Positions 1 to 8,596 of a stretch of 64,000 bases of DNA are shown piece after piece. This DNA comes from Bryobacteraceae bacterium. GTDB lineage: Bacteria; Acidobacteriota; Terriglobia; Bryobacterales; Bryobacteraceae. The stretch is from assembly GCA_026002855.1 (NCBI GenBank), contig BPGD01000001.1:3170001-3234000 (forward strand), read 5' to 3'. The position numbers and the translations under genes were made by a program. The notes beneath the pieces are model-generated. The model had not been told where the DNA came from. It saw only the letters and a program-made list of their open reading frames with translations, and did no database searches. The stretch's first letter is position 1; each line of letters starts with the position of its first letter.

Positions 1-168
1 GCGGTCGTCGTCCCAACGCTCCCAGGCCCCGAGGAATCCCACCACGAGCATCGACCCGCGGGGCAGGGGAATGGGGGCAGACCAGTCACTTTGCTGAAAA
101 CGCCCGTGCGGCGCGGCCGCAAGCAGGGCCGCCGGCAGCACCAGTGCGGCGGGCAGGCGCAGCATCAT
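1..168 (-). CDS. Secreted protein of unknown function, 5' part only
   Basis: The gene runs off the left edge, so only the first 56 residues are visible. They begin MMLRLPAALVLPAALLAAAP, a typical Sec signal peptide, and continue into a stretch with GSMLVVGFLGAWERWDDD. The family cannot be named from this. The ATG at 168-166 overlaps the TGA of the upstream PPK2 gene as ATGA, so it is probably the last known member of the polyphosphate operon and translationally coupled to it. The product should be periplasmic or exported. Confidence 0.6.
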   Translation of the reverse strand, partial: MMLRLPAALVLPAALLAAAPHGRFQQSDWSAPIPLPRGSMLVVGFLGAWERWDDDR

Positions 169-911
169 TTTTTTCTGAGCTTCTTCAGCGGATCCGCGGG
201 CTCGTAGTTCAGCTCCTCGCTGAGCAGCTCCACGAGTGTGGACAGGATTTTGACGCGCGCGAAATACTTGTCGTTTCCTTCGATCAGCCGCCAGGGGGCG
301 GTGATCGTGCCCGTCTTCAGCAGCATGTCCTCCACCGCCTGCTCGTAGGCGGGCCACTTGGCGCGGTTGCGCCAGTCCTCGGCGGTCAGCTTCCAGGCCT
401 TATAGCCCGTCTTCTGGCGTTCGCGGAAGCGCCGGAGCTGTTCGTCCCGGGAAATATGGATCCAGAATTTTGCCAGAATTGTGCCGAAATCCTTCAGTTG
501 GCGCTCAAAGGAATTGATCTCCTTATAGGCCCGGCGCCAGGCGTCTTCCGTGCAGAACCCCTCCACGCGTTCCACCAGCACGCGGCCGTACCAGGTGCGG
601 TCGAAAATGGCGATCTGGCCGCGCGGAGGCAGGCGCCGCCAGAAGCGGTACAGATAATGGCGTGTCCTGTCCTCGCCCTCGGGCGCGCTGATCGGGTAGA
701 CGACATAGCCGCGCGGATCGAGCTTTTCGGTAATGCGGCGGATGGCTCCGCCCTTGCCGGCGGCGTCCCAGCCCTCGAAGGCGATGATCACGGGCCGCTT
801 CTGGACATAGACCTGCCAGCCGAGTTCGCGGAGCTGGATCTGCCGGCGCGCCAGTTGCACCATGTATTCGTCGCGCGGCAGCGAGAGCGTGAGATCGAGC
901 GATTCGAGCAT
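165..911 (-). CDS. ppk2: Polyphosphate kinase 2 family protein, resembles the C-terminal half of polyP:AMP phosphotransferase
   Basis: A 248-residue PPK2 (P-loop kinase) protein expected to move phosphate between inorganic polyphosphate and a nucleotide in the cytoplasm. Walker A is seen as EGWDAAGKGG near residue 45 and Walker B as IAIFDRTWYGRVLVERVEGF near residue 105. The second motif is close to the catalytic C-terminal domain of two-domain class II PPK2 enzymes (polyP:AMP phosphotransferase). I start it at the ATG at 911, which overlaps the upstream stop as TGATG. The reading frame stays open upstream to 1094, but that part lies inside the neighbouring PPK2 gene and looks like shadow sequence. 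AMP as acceptor is inferred from motif likeness only. Confidence 0.88.
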   Translation of the reverse strand: MLESLDLTLSLPRDEYMVQLARRQIQLRELGWQVYVQKRPVIIAFEGWDAAGKGGAIRRITEKLDPRGYVVYPISAPEGEDRTRHYLYRFWRRLPPRGQIAIFDRTWYGRVLVERVEGFCTEDAWRRAYKEINSFERQLKDFGTILAKFWIHISRDEQLRRFRERQKTGYKAWKLTAEDWRNRAKWPAYEQAVEDMLLKTGTITAPWRLIEGNDKYFARVKILSTLVELLSEELNYEPADPLKKLRKK

Positions 912-1729
912 CAGGCGCCTCCGTTCTCCTCGCCGCTGACCCGGGCGGCGACCCGGCGCAGCTCGGCATCCCGCGGATTGACCGGGGCCACCGGCGGAGC
1001 GGCCGGGCCCAGGGCGCGCTCCAGCGCCGCGATGATCGTCTGGAAGACCTTCCGCCGCGCCCACCGCCGGCAGGTGGCCTCGACGATCGTCCATGGCGCG
1101 TATTCGCTTTCGGTGCGTTCAAACATTTCCTCGGCGGCCCGGAGATATTGGTCGTACTTCTCGTGACGTTTCCAGTCGTCTTTGGTGATGCGCCAGCTTT
1201 CCAGCGGATCTTTTTCGATTTTTTCGAAACGCTTTTTCTGTTCTTTTTTACTGATATGGAACCAGAATGTCAGGATTACCGTCCCGTCGTCGGCGAGCAT
1301 GCGCTCGAATTCGGCGATGTCCAGATAGGCCTTTCGCCATTCCTTTTTCGGCACGAGCTTCTCCACGCGGTCATCGAGCACGCGCCGGTACCAGGAATGG
1401 TCGAAGATGGCCATTTCGCCACGGTTTGGCGCCTTCAGCCAGAATCGCCACAGCCACGGATACTCCTGTTCGTGGGTGCGCGGAGGCGTGATCGTATGGA
1501 GCTTGAAGCCGCGCGCGTCGAGACGGGCGGTGAGGGTGGCAATGGCGCCGCCTTTGCCGGCCGCTTCCCATCCTTCAAAAACGATGATCGAAGGAATGCC
1601 ATGATCCCAGCAGGCCTTCTCCAGATCGAAGAGGCGCCTTTGCAGCGCCGGCAGCTCGCGCTGCCAGGCCTGGCGGCCCAGGCTGAGGTTCAGGTTTACG
1701 TTTTCGAGCATTTCATCTGAAGAAGCCAT
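911..1729 (-). CDS. ppk2: Polyphosphate kinase 2 family protein, resembles the N-terminal half of polyP:AMP phosphotransferase
   Basis: A 272-residue second PPK2 protein directly upstream of the first. Its Walker A reads EGWEAAGKGG, with Glu where the sister protein has the usual Asp. Its Walker B reads AIFDHSWYRRVL, with His where the sister has Arg. Those changes suggest weak or no catalysis, as expected for the N-terminal domain of two-domain class II PPK2s (family knowledge). The last 30 residues are Pro/Ala/Arg-rich. The ATG at 1729 overlaps the end of ppk1 by 34 bases; an internal Met at 1711 is an alternative start. Together the two proteins have about the length of one fused polyP:AMP phosphotransferase. 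Confidence 0.85.
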   Translation of the reverse strand: MASSDEMLENVNLNLSLGRQAWQRELPALQRRLFDLEKACWDHGIPSIIVFEGWEAAGKGGAIATLTARLDARGFKLHTITPPRTHEQEYPWLWRFWLKAPNRGEMAIFDHSWYRRVLDDRVEKLVPKKEWRKAYLDIAEFERMLADDGTVILTFWFHISKKEQKKRFEKIEKDPLESWRITKDDWKRHEKYDQYLRAAEEMFERTESEYAPWTIVEATCRRWARRKVFQTIIAALERALGPAAPPVAPVNPRDAELRRVAARVSGEENGGA

Positions 1730-3819
1730 TGCTGCGCATTGAGGGGCCTGTCGCCCGCCTTGCGCGGAACCCGTTCGTACGTTCCGTCCCTTTTCATGCG
1801 CCGCGCCTTCACATTGTCCCTGAGATAGACGGCCAGCACCCTGTCGCGGAGATACCGGATCAGCGAGTTCTTCTCCACCGGGAAGAGGGTCTCGACGCGG
1901 CGGTTCAGGTTGCGGGGCATGAGGTCGGCCGAGCCGAGCAGCACCTCCTCGTCGCCGTTGTTGCGGAACCAGTAAATGCGGCTGTGTTCGAGGAAGCGGC
2001 CGACGATGCTGGTGACGCGGATGTTGTCACTGATGCCCGGGATACCGGGCCGGAGGCAGCAGATGCCGCGGCAAAGCAGCTCTACCCTGACGCCCGCCAT
2101 CGATGCCTCGTAGAGCAGCCGGATGATGCGCGGATCGACCAGGGCGTTCATCTTGAAGATGAGATGGGCGGGCTTGCCGGACCGGGCGATGGCGATTTCG
2201 CGCCGGATCAGCGCCTCGAATTTCTCGCGGAGGTTGACCGGCGCGACCAGCAGTTTCCCGTAGTCATTCTTTGCCGAATAACCGGTGAGGTAGTTAAACA
2301 GATCGGTGCAGGCTGCGCCAATTGCCTCATCGCAGGTGAACAGGCCGATGTCCGTGTACAGGCAGGCCGTCACCGCGTTGTAATTTCCGGTGGAAAGATG
2401 CACGTAACGGCGGATCTTCTGCCCCTCGCGCCGCACGACCATGGCCACCTTGCAATGCACTTTCACGCCCACGAGCCCGTAGACGACGTGCACGCCTTCG
2501 CGTTCCAGCGCCCGCGCCCACTCAATATTGGACTCCTCGTCGAAGCGCGCCTTCAGCTCCACGAGCGCCGCCACCTGCTTGCCGCGCGCGTTGGCTTCGA
2601 GCAGGGCCTCCACCACCGGCGCGTTTGGCCCGACCCGGTACAGCGTCATCTTGATGGCGAGCACATTGGGATCCCGCGCGGCCGTGCGGAGAAAATCGAT
2701 CACCGGCTGAAAGCTGTCAAAGGGATGATGCAGGAGGATGTCGCCGCGGCGGATGGCCGCGAAGATGTCTTCTTCCTCGGAGAGGCCCTGCAACGGCGCC
2801 GGCGTGAAGGGCGCGTCCTTCAGGTCCGGCCGGTCAAGCGCGGCGATGTGCTTCAGCCGGACCAGCGAGAGCGGGCCCTCCACGCGGTAGACGGCGTTGT
2901 CGTCGATCTCGAGATTCGTCTTGAGGATTTCGAGAATCGACTCGGGCATTTTCTTCGGCACTTTCAGCCGGACCACCGCGCCAAAGCGCCGTTGGCGGAC
3001 GCTTTCGGCCACGCTCTCCAGCAGATCCTCGGCTTCCAGCTCCTGGATTTCGATGTCGGCGTCCCGGGTGACGTGAAAAGGATGAGCCTCGACGATCTCC
3101 ATGCCGGGAAACAGCTCCCGCAGGTTTGCCATGATGACCTGCTCCACCCAGACGAACGTCAGCGGGCGGCCGCTGCGCCGGGAAGGCGGCTTGTGCAACG
3201 GCACGATCTGCGGGATTGTGTCCGGCACTTTCACGCGCGCAAAGCGTTCCTCGCCGCCGGGATGGCGGATCAGCACGGCGAGGTTCAGGCTGAGATTGGA
3301 GATGTGCGGGAACGGCCGGCCCGGGTCGAACGCCAGCGGAGTGAGCACGGGGTAAATGACGTCATGGAAAAAACGGGTGGCGGTTTCCCTCTGCGCGTCG
3401 GAAAGATCATTCCAGTCGAGGAGCAGGATGCCGTGCTTTTTCAGCTCCGCAAAAAGCTCCTTTCGGCACTTATGGGCCTCGTCGAAAAGTTTCTCGTAAA
3501 CTTCGCGGATCGCCTCGAGCTGTTCGGCGGGCGACATCGCGTCAGGGCCGGTCTCGACGGCGCCGGATTCCATCTGGCCGTAGAGACCGGCAACGCGGAC
3601 CATGAAGAACTCATCGAGGTTGGACCCGAGAATCGAGAGAAACTTCACGCGCTCGAGCAGCGGATTGGAAGGGTCCTGCGCCTCTTCGAGCACGCGGCGC
3701 TGGAATTCGAGCAGGCTGAGCTCGCGGTTGATGTACAGCGAGGGATCGTTCAGATTTGGCCCTGAGGCGGGCTTCTCTTTTCCCTCTTTTTTGCCCCGTT
3801 TCGCCTTCCCGCTGGACAT
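1696..3819 (-). CDS. ppk1: Polyphosphate kinase 1
   Basis: A 707-residue PPK1, full length for the family, which reversibly polymerises the ATP gamma-phosphate into polyphosphate. The N-terminal helical domain contains INRELSLLEFQRRVLEEA (from residue 30) and ILGSNLDEFFMVRVAGL. The catalytic phospholipase-D-like half has GVKVHCKVAMV with the likely phospho-accepting His near residue 455, then YVHLSTGNYNAVTACLYTD, and a second conserved His in LEHSRIYWF near residue 612. The first 22 residues are Lys-rich and variable. It heads the minus-strand operon with the two PPK2 genes and is divergent from the OPT transporter across a 69-base gap. Making polymer with PPK1 and using it with PPK2 is a sensible pairing. 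Confidence 0.97.
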   Translation of the reverse strand: MSSGKAKRGKKEGKEKPASGPNLNDPSLYINRELSLLEFQRRVLEEAQDPSNPLLERVKFLSILGSNLDEFFMVRVAGLYGQMESGAVETGPDAMSPAEQLEAIREVYEKLFDEAHKCRKELFAELKKHGILLLDWNDLSDAQRETATRFFHDVIYPVLTPLAFDPGRPFPHISNLSLNLAVLIRHPGGEERFARVKVPDTIPQIVPLHKPPSRRSGRPLTFVWVEQVIMANLRELFPGMEIVEAHPFHVTRDADIEIQELEAEDLLESVAESVRQRRFGAVVRLKVPKKMPESILEILKTNLEIDDNAVYRVEGPLSLVRLKHIAALDRPDLKDAPFTPAPLQGLSEEEDIFAAIRRGDILLHHPFDSFQPVIDFLRTAARDPNVLAIKMTLYRVGPNAPVVEALLEANARGKQVAALVELKARFDEESNIEWARALEREGVHVVYGLVGVKVHCKVAMVVRREGQKIRRYVHLSTGNYNAVTACLYTDIGLFTCDEAIGAACTDLFNYLTGYSAKNDYGKLLVAPVNLREKFEALIRREIAIARSGKPAHLIFKMNALVDPRIIRLLYEASMAGVRVELLCRGICCLRPGIPGISDNIRVTSIVGRFLEHSRIYWFRNNGDEEVLLGSADLMPRNLNRRVETLFPVEKNSLIRYLRDRVLAVYLRDNVKARRMKRDGTYERVPRKAGDRPLNAQQWLLQMKCSKT

Positions 3820-3876
3820 GGAACTTCTTCATACTCTAGCCGACGTGCGGTTCCGGGTGCAGCGGGCGGCCTGCGG

Positions 3877-3882
3877 TAGGAT
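3877..3882 (+). promoter_or_regulatory. Possible -10 box placed for leaderless transcription of the OPT gene
   Basis: TAGGAT ends six bases before the GTG start at 3889, and no Shine-Dalgarno sequence precedes that start. In bacteria with many leaderless mRNAs a TANNNT box sits at this distance (established pattern). No convincing -35 box is visible. The same arrangement occurs at 7428-7433. Confidence 0.35.
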
Positions 3883-3888
3883 CAGTTT

Positions 3889-5874
3889 GTGAACCATGCG
3901 ACCGTGCCCGAGCCCCGCGAGCTCACCCTGAAGGCCGTGGGCCTTGGCCTCTTCCTCGCCTTTGTCTTCGGCGCCGCCAACGCCTATCTGGGCATGAAGG
4001 CGGGCCAGACCGTGGCGGCGACGATCCCCGCGGCAGTCGTCGCCATGGCGCTGGCGCGGCTGCCACAGTGGCGGGGCGGCGTGCTGGAGCAGAACATCGC
4101 CCGCACGGCGGCCAGCGTTGGCGAAGCGCTGGTGGCCGGCGCCATTTTCACGCTGCCGGCATTTCTGATGGTGGAGATCGACGGGCAGCGGCTGTGGCGG
4201 GACCTGCGGTCGCACTACTGGGAGGGGGCGTTCATCCTGCTGGCGGGCGGGCTCGCCGGCATCCTCTTCATCGTGCTGCTGCGCCGCGCCCTGTGTGTCG
4301 ATGCCGGACTGCCCTGGCCGGAAAGCGTGGCCAGTTACGAAATCGTGCGAGCCGGGCAGGAGTCCGGCGAGGCGCCGCGGCTGGTGTTCGGCGGCATGGG
4401 AATCGGGGCGCTCGTCCAGATTCTGAAAAGCGAAAAAGGGCTGCCCGTTTTCCGCGAATTCACGGAGGGGTTTCTCGCATTTCCGGCGAGTATTGTGCGG
4501 CATTTCGACTTTGCCAGACGCCCGCTTGGCGAAGTGGCGCACCGCGGAGGCGTGGCCTGGGCGACGCCGGCTCTTTCGCCTGCGCTGCTCGGAATCGGCT
4601 ACATTATCGGGCCGCAATACGCCTCCATCAACGTCTCCGGCGGGATTCTCGCCTGGTGGGTGCTCATTCCGCTACTCGTGTTCTTTGATCCCGACTTTGC
4701 CGCGCGTTCCGGCGCGCGCACGCCCGAGGTCGCCGCCTATACCATCTGGATGAACATCGTGCGGCCGGTGGCCGTGGGGATGATGCTGGCTGGAGCCGCC
4801 AACACGATGTGGGCCATGCGCCGGTCGCTCGTGCAATCGTTGGCAGGCGCCTGGAAGGCGAGCCGCAGCGGGGCCGCCAGTATGGAACGAACCGAACGGG
4901 ACCTTCCCGCGGGCGTTGTGCTGGCGGGGATTGCCGTGCTGGCGCTGCCTGTTGCGGCCATTTATTACAACTTCACCGGCTCCTGGGCGGCGGCCGCGGC
5001 CGCCACGGCGCTGATGGGCGCTGCCGGGTTTCTTCTTTCGGCCGCCGGCGGGTATCTCGTCGGGCTCGTGGGCAGCTCCAATCAGCCATTGAGCGGACTG
5101 ACGCTCTCCGCGCTGATCCTGGCGGCGCTGCTGATGAATGCCATCGGGGTACGCGGCGCGGCGGGGGCCGCCGCCGTGCTGGGCGTGGCGGCAGTGGTGG
5201 CGGTGGCGGTGTCCGTTTCCGGCTCCATGATTCAGGATCTCAAGGCCGGACATCTGCTGGGTGGCACGCCCTGGAAGATGCAGCTCGTCGAGATGCTGGC
5301 CGTGGCGCTGCTGGCGATGTTCCTTCTGATCCCCATCGTCGTGCTGCATGAGGCCAACCTCGCCACCGGCGGCATCGGCGGCCGCGCACTGCCGGCGCCG
5401 CAGGCCGGGCTGATGGCGCAGCTTGCCCGGGGCATCGTGGGAGGTGGCATGGCGTGGGGGCTGCTGGCGGCCGGCCTGGCCTTTGGCGTGGCCCTGATCC
5501 TCTGCGGGGCCCGCTCGGTGATGCTGGTGGCCGTTGGGATGTATCTTCCGTTTGAAACAAGTTCGGCGATTTTTGTCGGGGGCGCAATCCGCTGGCTGGC
5601 GGACGCCCTGCTTGAACGGGCTTCGGCCGACGCGCGCCGCCGCGCCGGCGAGGCAGGGACGCTGCTGGCCAGCGGGCTGATCGCCGGCGAGGCGGTCACG
5701 GGCATCGTTCTGGCGGCGCTGTTTCTGGCGGGAGTCCCCTCGCTGGCTCAGTGGCTCACCGGGGCCGACGCCTTTTCGTGGTACCCGCAATGGGGCGGCC
5801 GGCTGGCCTGGCTCGGCTTCGCCGGCCTGGGCGGCGCGCTTGTCTGGGTCCCGCTGCGGCGGGCGCGTCAGTAA
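3889..5874 (+). CDS. OPT-family oligopeptide/metal-chelate transporter
   Basis: A 661-residue, very hydrophobic inner-membrane protein with the oligopeptide-transporter (OPT) signature at the N-terminus: LTLKAVGLGLFLAFVFGAAN, then YLGMKAGQTVAATIPAAVVA and NIARTAASVGEALVAGAIF. The rest is a succession of Ala/Gly/Val/Leu-rich membrane spans, including IGYIIGPQYASINVSGGILA and GGYLVGLVGSSNQPLSG. OPT proteins import small peptides or iron-chelate complexes using the proton gradient; which substrate applies here cannot be read. The GTG at 3889 gives the best N-terminus. Its 3' end overlaps the convergent serine hydrolase gene by 7 bases. Confidence 0.92.
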   Translation: MNHATVPEPRELTLKAVGLGLFLAFVFGAANAYLGMKAGQTVAATIPAAVVAMALARLPQWRGGVLEQNIARTAASVGEALVAGAIFTLPAFLMVEIDGQRLWRDLRSHYWEGAFILLAGGLAGILFIVLLRRALCVDAGLPWPESVASYEIVRAGQESGEAPRLVFGGMGIGALVQILKSEKGLPVFREFTEGFLAFPASIVRHFDFARRPLGEVAHRGGVAWATPALSPALLGIGYIIGPQYASINVSGGILAWWVLIPLLVFFDPDFAARSGARTPEVAAYTIWMNIVRPVAVGMMLAGAANTMWAMRRSLVQSLAGAWKASRSGAASMERTERDLPAGVVLAGIAVLALPVAAIYYNFTGSWAAAAAATALMGAAGFLLSAAGGYLVGLVGSSNQPLSGLTLSALILAALLMNAIGVRGAAGAAAVLGVAAVVAVAVSVSGSMIQDLKAGHLLGGTPWKMQLVEMLAVALLAMFLLIPIVVLHEANLATGGIGGRALPAPQAGLMAQLARGIVGGGMAWGLLAAGLAFGVALILCGARSVMLVAVGMYLPFETSSAIFVGGAIRWLADALLERASADARRRAGEAGTLLASGLIAGEAVTGIVLAALFLAGVPSLAQWLTGADAFSWYPQWGGRLAWLGFAGLGGALVWVPLRRARQ

Positions 5875-7421
5875 GGCTTCGCATCCGCGGGAACGGGCCG
5901 CAGATGGAGGTCGTGGAAGTCGAAGCTGAAGTCGGTGAGCGGCGAGATGGCGCTCATCCGCACTCCGTCGACCGAGCCGTCCGGCTTCAGCGAGAAGGTG
6001 ACCCAGGCGTCGGCCAGCAGCCAGCGGCGGTCCCAGCGGGCCACAAACGTATCGTAGTGGAAATGTTCCAGCGTCCCCTCCAGCCACGGCGTGTGGCTGA
6101 AGCGGATCCGAAGCCGGCCGTCACGCTCCTCCACGAGCACGTCGCCGTACCAGGCATCGCGGTAACGCCCCGCGTAGGAGGATGGCGGCAGCGAGGGCCG
6201 TGATGCCGGGTTGCGCCGGGCCATCGCCTCCGAGACCTTTGCGGCGGCCTCTTTTTCGCGCTTCTTCTGGTTCTCTTCGAGCACGGCGATCCAGTCCACG
6301 GCCTCCGCGCCGAAATAGTGATCAAGCACCGTGTACACGATCGCATTGAGCGCCGCCCCGGACTCCTGGTTGGTGAGCACGACGACGCCGAGATTCAGCA
6401 CCGGCACAAGCACGGTCCGCGTGACCATGCCGGCCAGGCCGCCGCTGTGATGCACGATGCGCTGCCCGCGATAATCGCTCAGGTTCCATCCGAGCGCATA
6501 GGCCGACCACTGCGGCGCGACCTGTGCCAGCGCGCCCTCGCCGGGCCGCACGGGGATCCACGTCACCGGCGTCCACATCTCGCGGTGGCGCGCTTCGGAA
6601 AACAGCCGCTTGCCGGCCCATTCGCCGCGGTTGAGCTGGAGCCGCACCCAGCGGCTCAGGTCCTCGATGCAGGAGTTGATGCCCGCGGCGGCGCCCCAGT
6701 TGTCGCTGTCGGCCAGCGGCAGCGCCACCAAGGCTCCTTCAGCTCGGGCATGCGGGTAGGCGATCTCGGCCTGCGCGCCGTGGGCGCGGACGCTCGTGTT
6801 GGTGGACCGCATGCCCAGCGGCTCGAAGATGCGTGTCCGGAGAAAGTCGTCCCAGCTCATGCCGGAGACGTGCGAAATCAGCTCGCCGGCGACGATGTAG
6901 AGGATGTTGTCATAGTCGTACCGCTCGCGGAAGCTGTGAGCGAGCGGCACGAACCGCAGCCGGCGCACGATCTCAGCCCGGCCCAGATCGGACGGCGGAA
7001 AGTACATGAGATCGCCCGCGCCAAGGCCGAGTCCGCTGCGGTGTGTGAAAAGGTCGCGGACGCGCATCTCACGGGTCACGTAAGGGTCCGACATCTGGAA
7101 TTCCGGCAGATGGTCGATGACGCGGTCGTCCCACCTGACCTTGCCCTCGTCGACCAGCATGGCCATGGCCGCGGCAGTGAAGGCCTTGGTGTTGGAAGCG
7201 ATGCCGAACAGGGTGCGCGGCGTCACCGGGGCGGGCTCGCCAAGCCGGCGCACGCCATAACCCTTTGCGGTGACGATCTGGCCGTCCTTGACGACCAGCA
7301 CCGCCGCGCCGGGAACTTCGAACGTGCGCAGAGCGCGCTCGACCGTTTCATCCAGGTTGGGCTGGGCAAGTGCAAACAGCGGCAGCAGAGCCGCAGACCA
7401 GAGACGCAGCGGCCGGGTCAT
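5868..7421 (-). CDS. Exported serine hydrolase, beta-lactamase/esterase (class C fold) family
   Basis: A 517-residue protein with a signal peptide (MTRPLRLWSAALLPLFALAQ) and the penicillin-binding fold. Ser-x-x-Lys appears as FGIASNTKAF near residue 87, a Tyr-x-Asn-like motif as YDYDNILYIV, and the third box as HHSGG in place of KTG. That last form is usual for esterases and D-aminopeptidases of this group rather than true beta-lactamases. The C-terminal 120 residues (SYAGRYRDAWYGDVLVEERD onward) form the separate beta domain often found on these enzymes. It probably acts in the periplasm on peptides or esters; the substrate is unknown. Confidence 0.9.
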   Translation of the reverse strand: MTRPLRLWSAALLPLFALAQPNLDETVERALRTFEVPGAAVLVVKDGQIVTAKGYGVRRLGEPAPVTPRTLFGIASNTKAFTAAAMAMLVDEGKVRWDDRVIDHLPEFQMSDPYVTREMRVRDLFTHRSGLGLGAGDLMYFPPSDLGRAEIVRRLRFVPLAHSFRERYDYDNILYIVAGELISHVSGMSWDDFLRTRIFEPLGMRSTNTSVRAHGAQAEIAYPHARAEGALVALPLADSDNWGAAAGINSCIEDLSRWVRLQLNRGEWAGKRLFSEARHREMWTPVTWIPVRPGEGALAQVAPQWSAYALGWNLSDYRGQRIVHHSGGLAGMVTRTVLVPVLNLGVVVLTNQESGAALNAIVYTVLDHYFGAEAVDWIAVLEENQKKREKEAAAKVSEAMARRNPASRPSLPPSSYAGRYRDAWYGDVLVEERDGRLRIRFSHTPWLEGTLEHFHYDTFVARWDRRWLLADAWVTFSLKPDGSVDGVRMSAISPLTDFSFDFHDLHLRPVPADAKPY

Positions 7422-7427
7422 ATACCG

Positions 7428-7433
7428 ATCCTA
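7428..7433 (-). promoter_or_regulatory. Possible -10 box placed for leaderless transcription of the serine hydrolase
   Basis: Read on the minus strand this is TAGGAT, six bases before the ATG at 7421, the same spacing as in front of the OPT gene. No Shine-Dalgarno sequence lies in the six-base gap. Confidence 0.35.
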
Positions 7434-7800
7434 GCCCAGCCCGGCGCGTGTTTCTGAAGCGGGCGCGCTCTCGCGGGCATCGTCAAGGAGGGTGTCCCCA
7501 ATGACCCTGTTTCCTCTTGTCGGCGATCAGCCCGGCGGTCGCTCTCCGCTGCCGAAGACGGCCGTCGGGAGCACGGCCGCCCTTTGGATGGCCGGAGTTG
7601 CCAGGGAATTCAAGCAGATCCCACGGCGCAACGCGCGCATGGTCCAGTCACTGAGCGCATGGGGATGCCATTCAAGGAGACTGTTCTCTGGACCGTGCGG
7701 CAGATGAAGACCCAATGCGTGAACGTCGCAAGGCTGGAGCGGCTACGGCGGACGGCCATTCGCACTCCGGCCAGCCAGATCGAAAAGGAGGGCTCACCGG
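7434..7800. other. Gene-poor stretch with a weak small ORF
   Basis: This 367-base stretch between two clear genes holds no recognisable gene. A small frame on the plus strand from the ATG at 7501 to 7707 (68 residues) is preceded by a good ribosome site (AAGGAGG at 7485-7491). Its translation is rich in Arg, Ser and Pro and matches nothing I know. A second strong site, AAAAGGAGG, lies just before 7801 and serves the SDR gene. The stretch could hold the promoter of the 7801 operon and the remains of a gene. I see no tRNA or terminator. Confidence 0.3.
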
Positions 7801-8541
7801 ATGGGATTCTCGGGAACCGTCACGCTGATTCTCGGCGTCACCAGCGGCATCGGAAGTGCGCTGGCCCAACGCATCCATGCTTCGGGTGGCAGCGTCATCC
7901 CCGCCGGCAGGAATGCGGAACGATTACGGGCGGTGGCGAGTGCGCTCGGGGAAGAAGGCATCCTCTTTGATGCCGCCTCCTGGGAGAGCATCGACCGGGC
8001 CGTGCAGGAAGCTGCCGGGCGGCATGGACGGCTGGACGGCGTGGCGCTTTGCACGGGCTCGCTGTTGCTTAAGCCCGCACATCTGACCACGGAGGGCGAA
8101 TACCGGGCGACAATGTCGGTCAATCTCGACGCCGCGTTCGCCACGGTGCGGGCGGCCGCAAAGGCAATGATGAACGCCGGCGGCTCGATCGTGCTGGTCT
8201 CGAGCGCTGCGGCGCGTGTGGGACTGGGCAATCACGAGGCGATCGCCGCGGCCAAGGCAGGCATCATCGGGCTGATGCTTGCCGCGGCGGCGAGTTATGC
8301 GCCGCGCGGCATCCGCGTCAACTGCGTGGCGCCGGGGCTGACGGAGACGCCGCTGACGGCGCGCATCACGGCAAACGAGGCGTCGCGCAGGGCGAGCGAA
8401 TCCATGCATGCGCTCGGACGCATCGGACGTCCAGGGGAGGTGGCCTCGGCCATGGCCTGGCTGCTTGACCCGGAGAACGCCTGGGTCACCGGGCAGGTGA
8501 TCGGAGTCGACGGGGGGCTTGCCGGCGTCCGTCCGCGGTGA
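7801..8541 (+). CDS. SDR-family protein lacking the catalytic tyrosine
   Basis: A 246-residue short-chain dehydrogenase/reductase fold. The nucleotide-binding turn is LGVTSGIGSALAQRIH near residue 10, the C-terminal VTGQVIGVDGGLAGVRPR is standard, and the serine of the active site is present in VLVSSAAARVG. The Tyr-x-x-x-Lys motif is not: the matching place reads EAIAAAKAG, with Ile where Tyr should be, and NNAG is replaced by CTGS. Some SDR subfamilies carry this form, so the enzyme may be a divergent reductase or a non-catalytic relative. A strong AAAAGGAGG ribosome site fixes the start. It is followed by two more Rossmann-fold proteins. Confidence 0.88.
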   Translation: MGFSGTVTLILGVTSGIGSALAQRIHASGGSVIPAGRNAERLRAVASALGEEGILFDAASWESIDRAVQEAAGRHGRLDGVALCTGSLLLKPAHLTTEGEYRATMSVNLDAAFATVRAAAKAMMNAGGSIVLVSSAAARVGLGNHEAIAAAKAGIIGLMLAAAASYAPRGIRVNCVAPGLTETPLTARITANEASRRASESMHALGRIGRPGEVASAMAWLLDPENAWVTGQVIGVDGGLAGVRPR

Positions 8542-8596
8542 GAACATTTTCGGGCGAAAATGGGATAACGTCCGGCGGCAACATTCTGGAGGCGAA

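Noticed and set aside
1729-3765. A 678-residue open frame opposite ppk1
   Set aside because: It is the antisense shadow of a long G+C-rich gene; it is rich in His, Arg and Gln and has no domain pattern, whereas the other strand encodes a clear PPK1.
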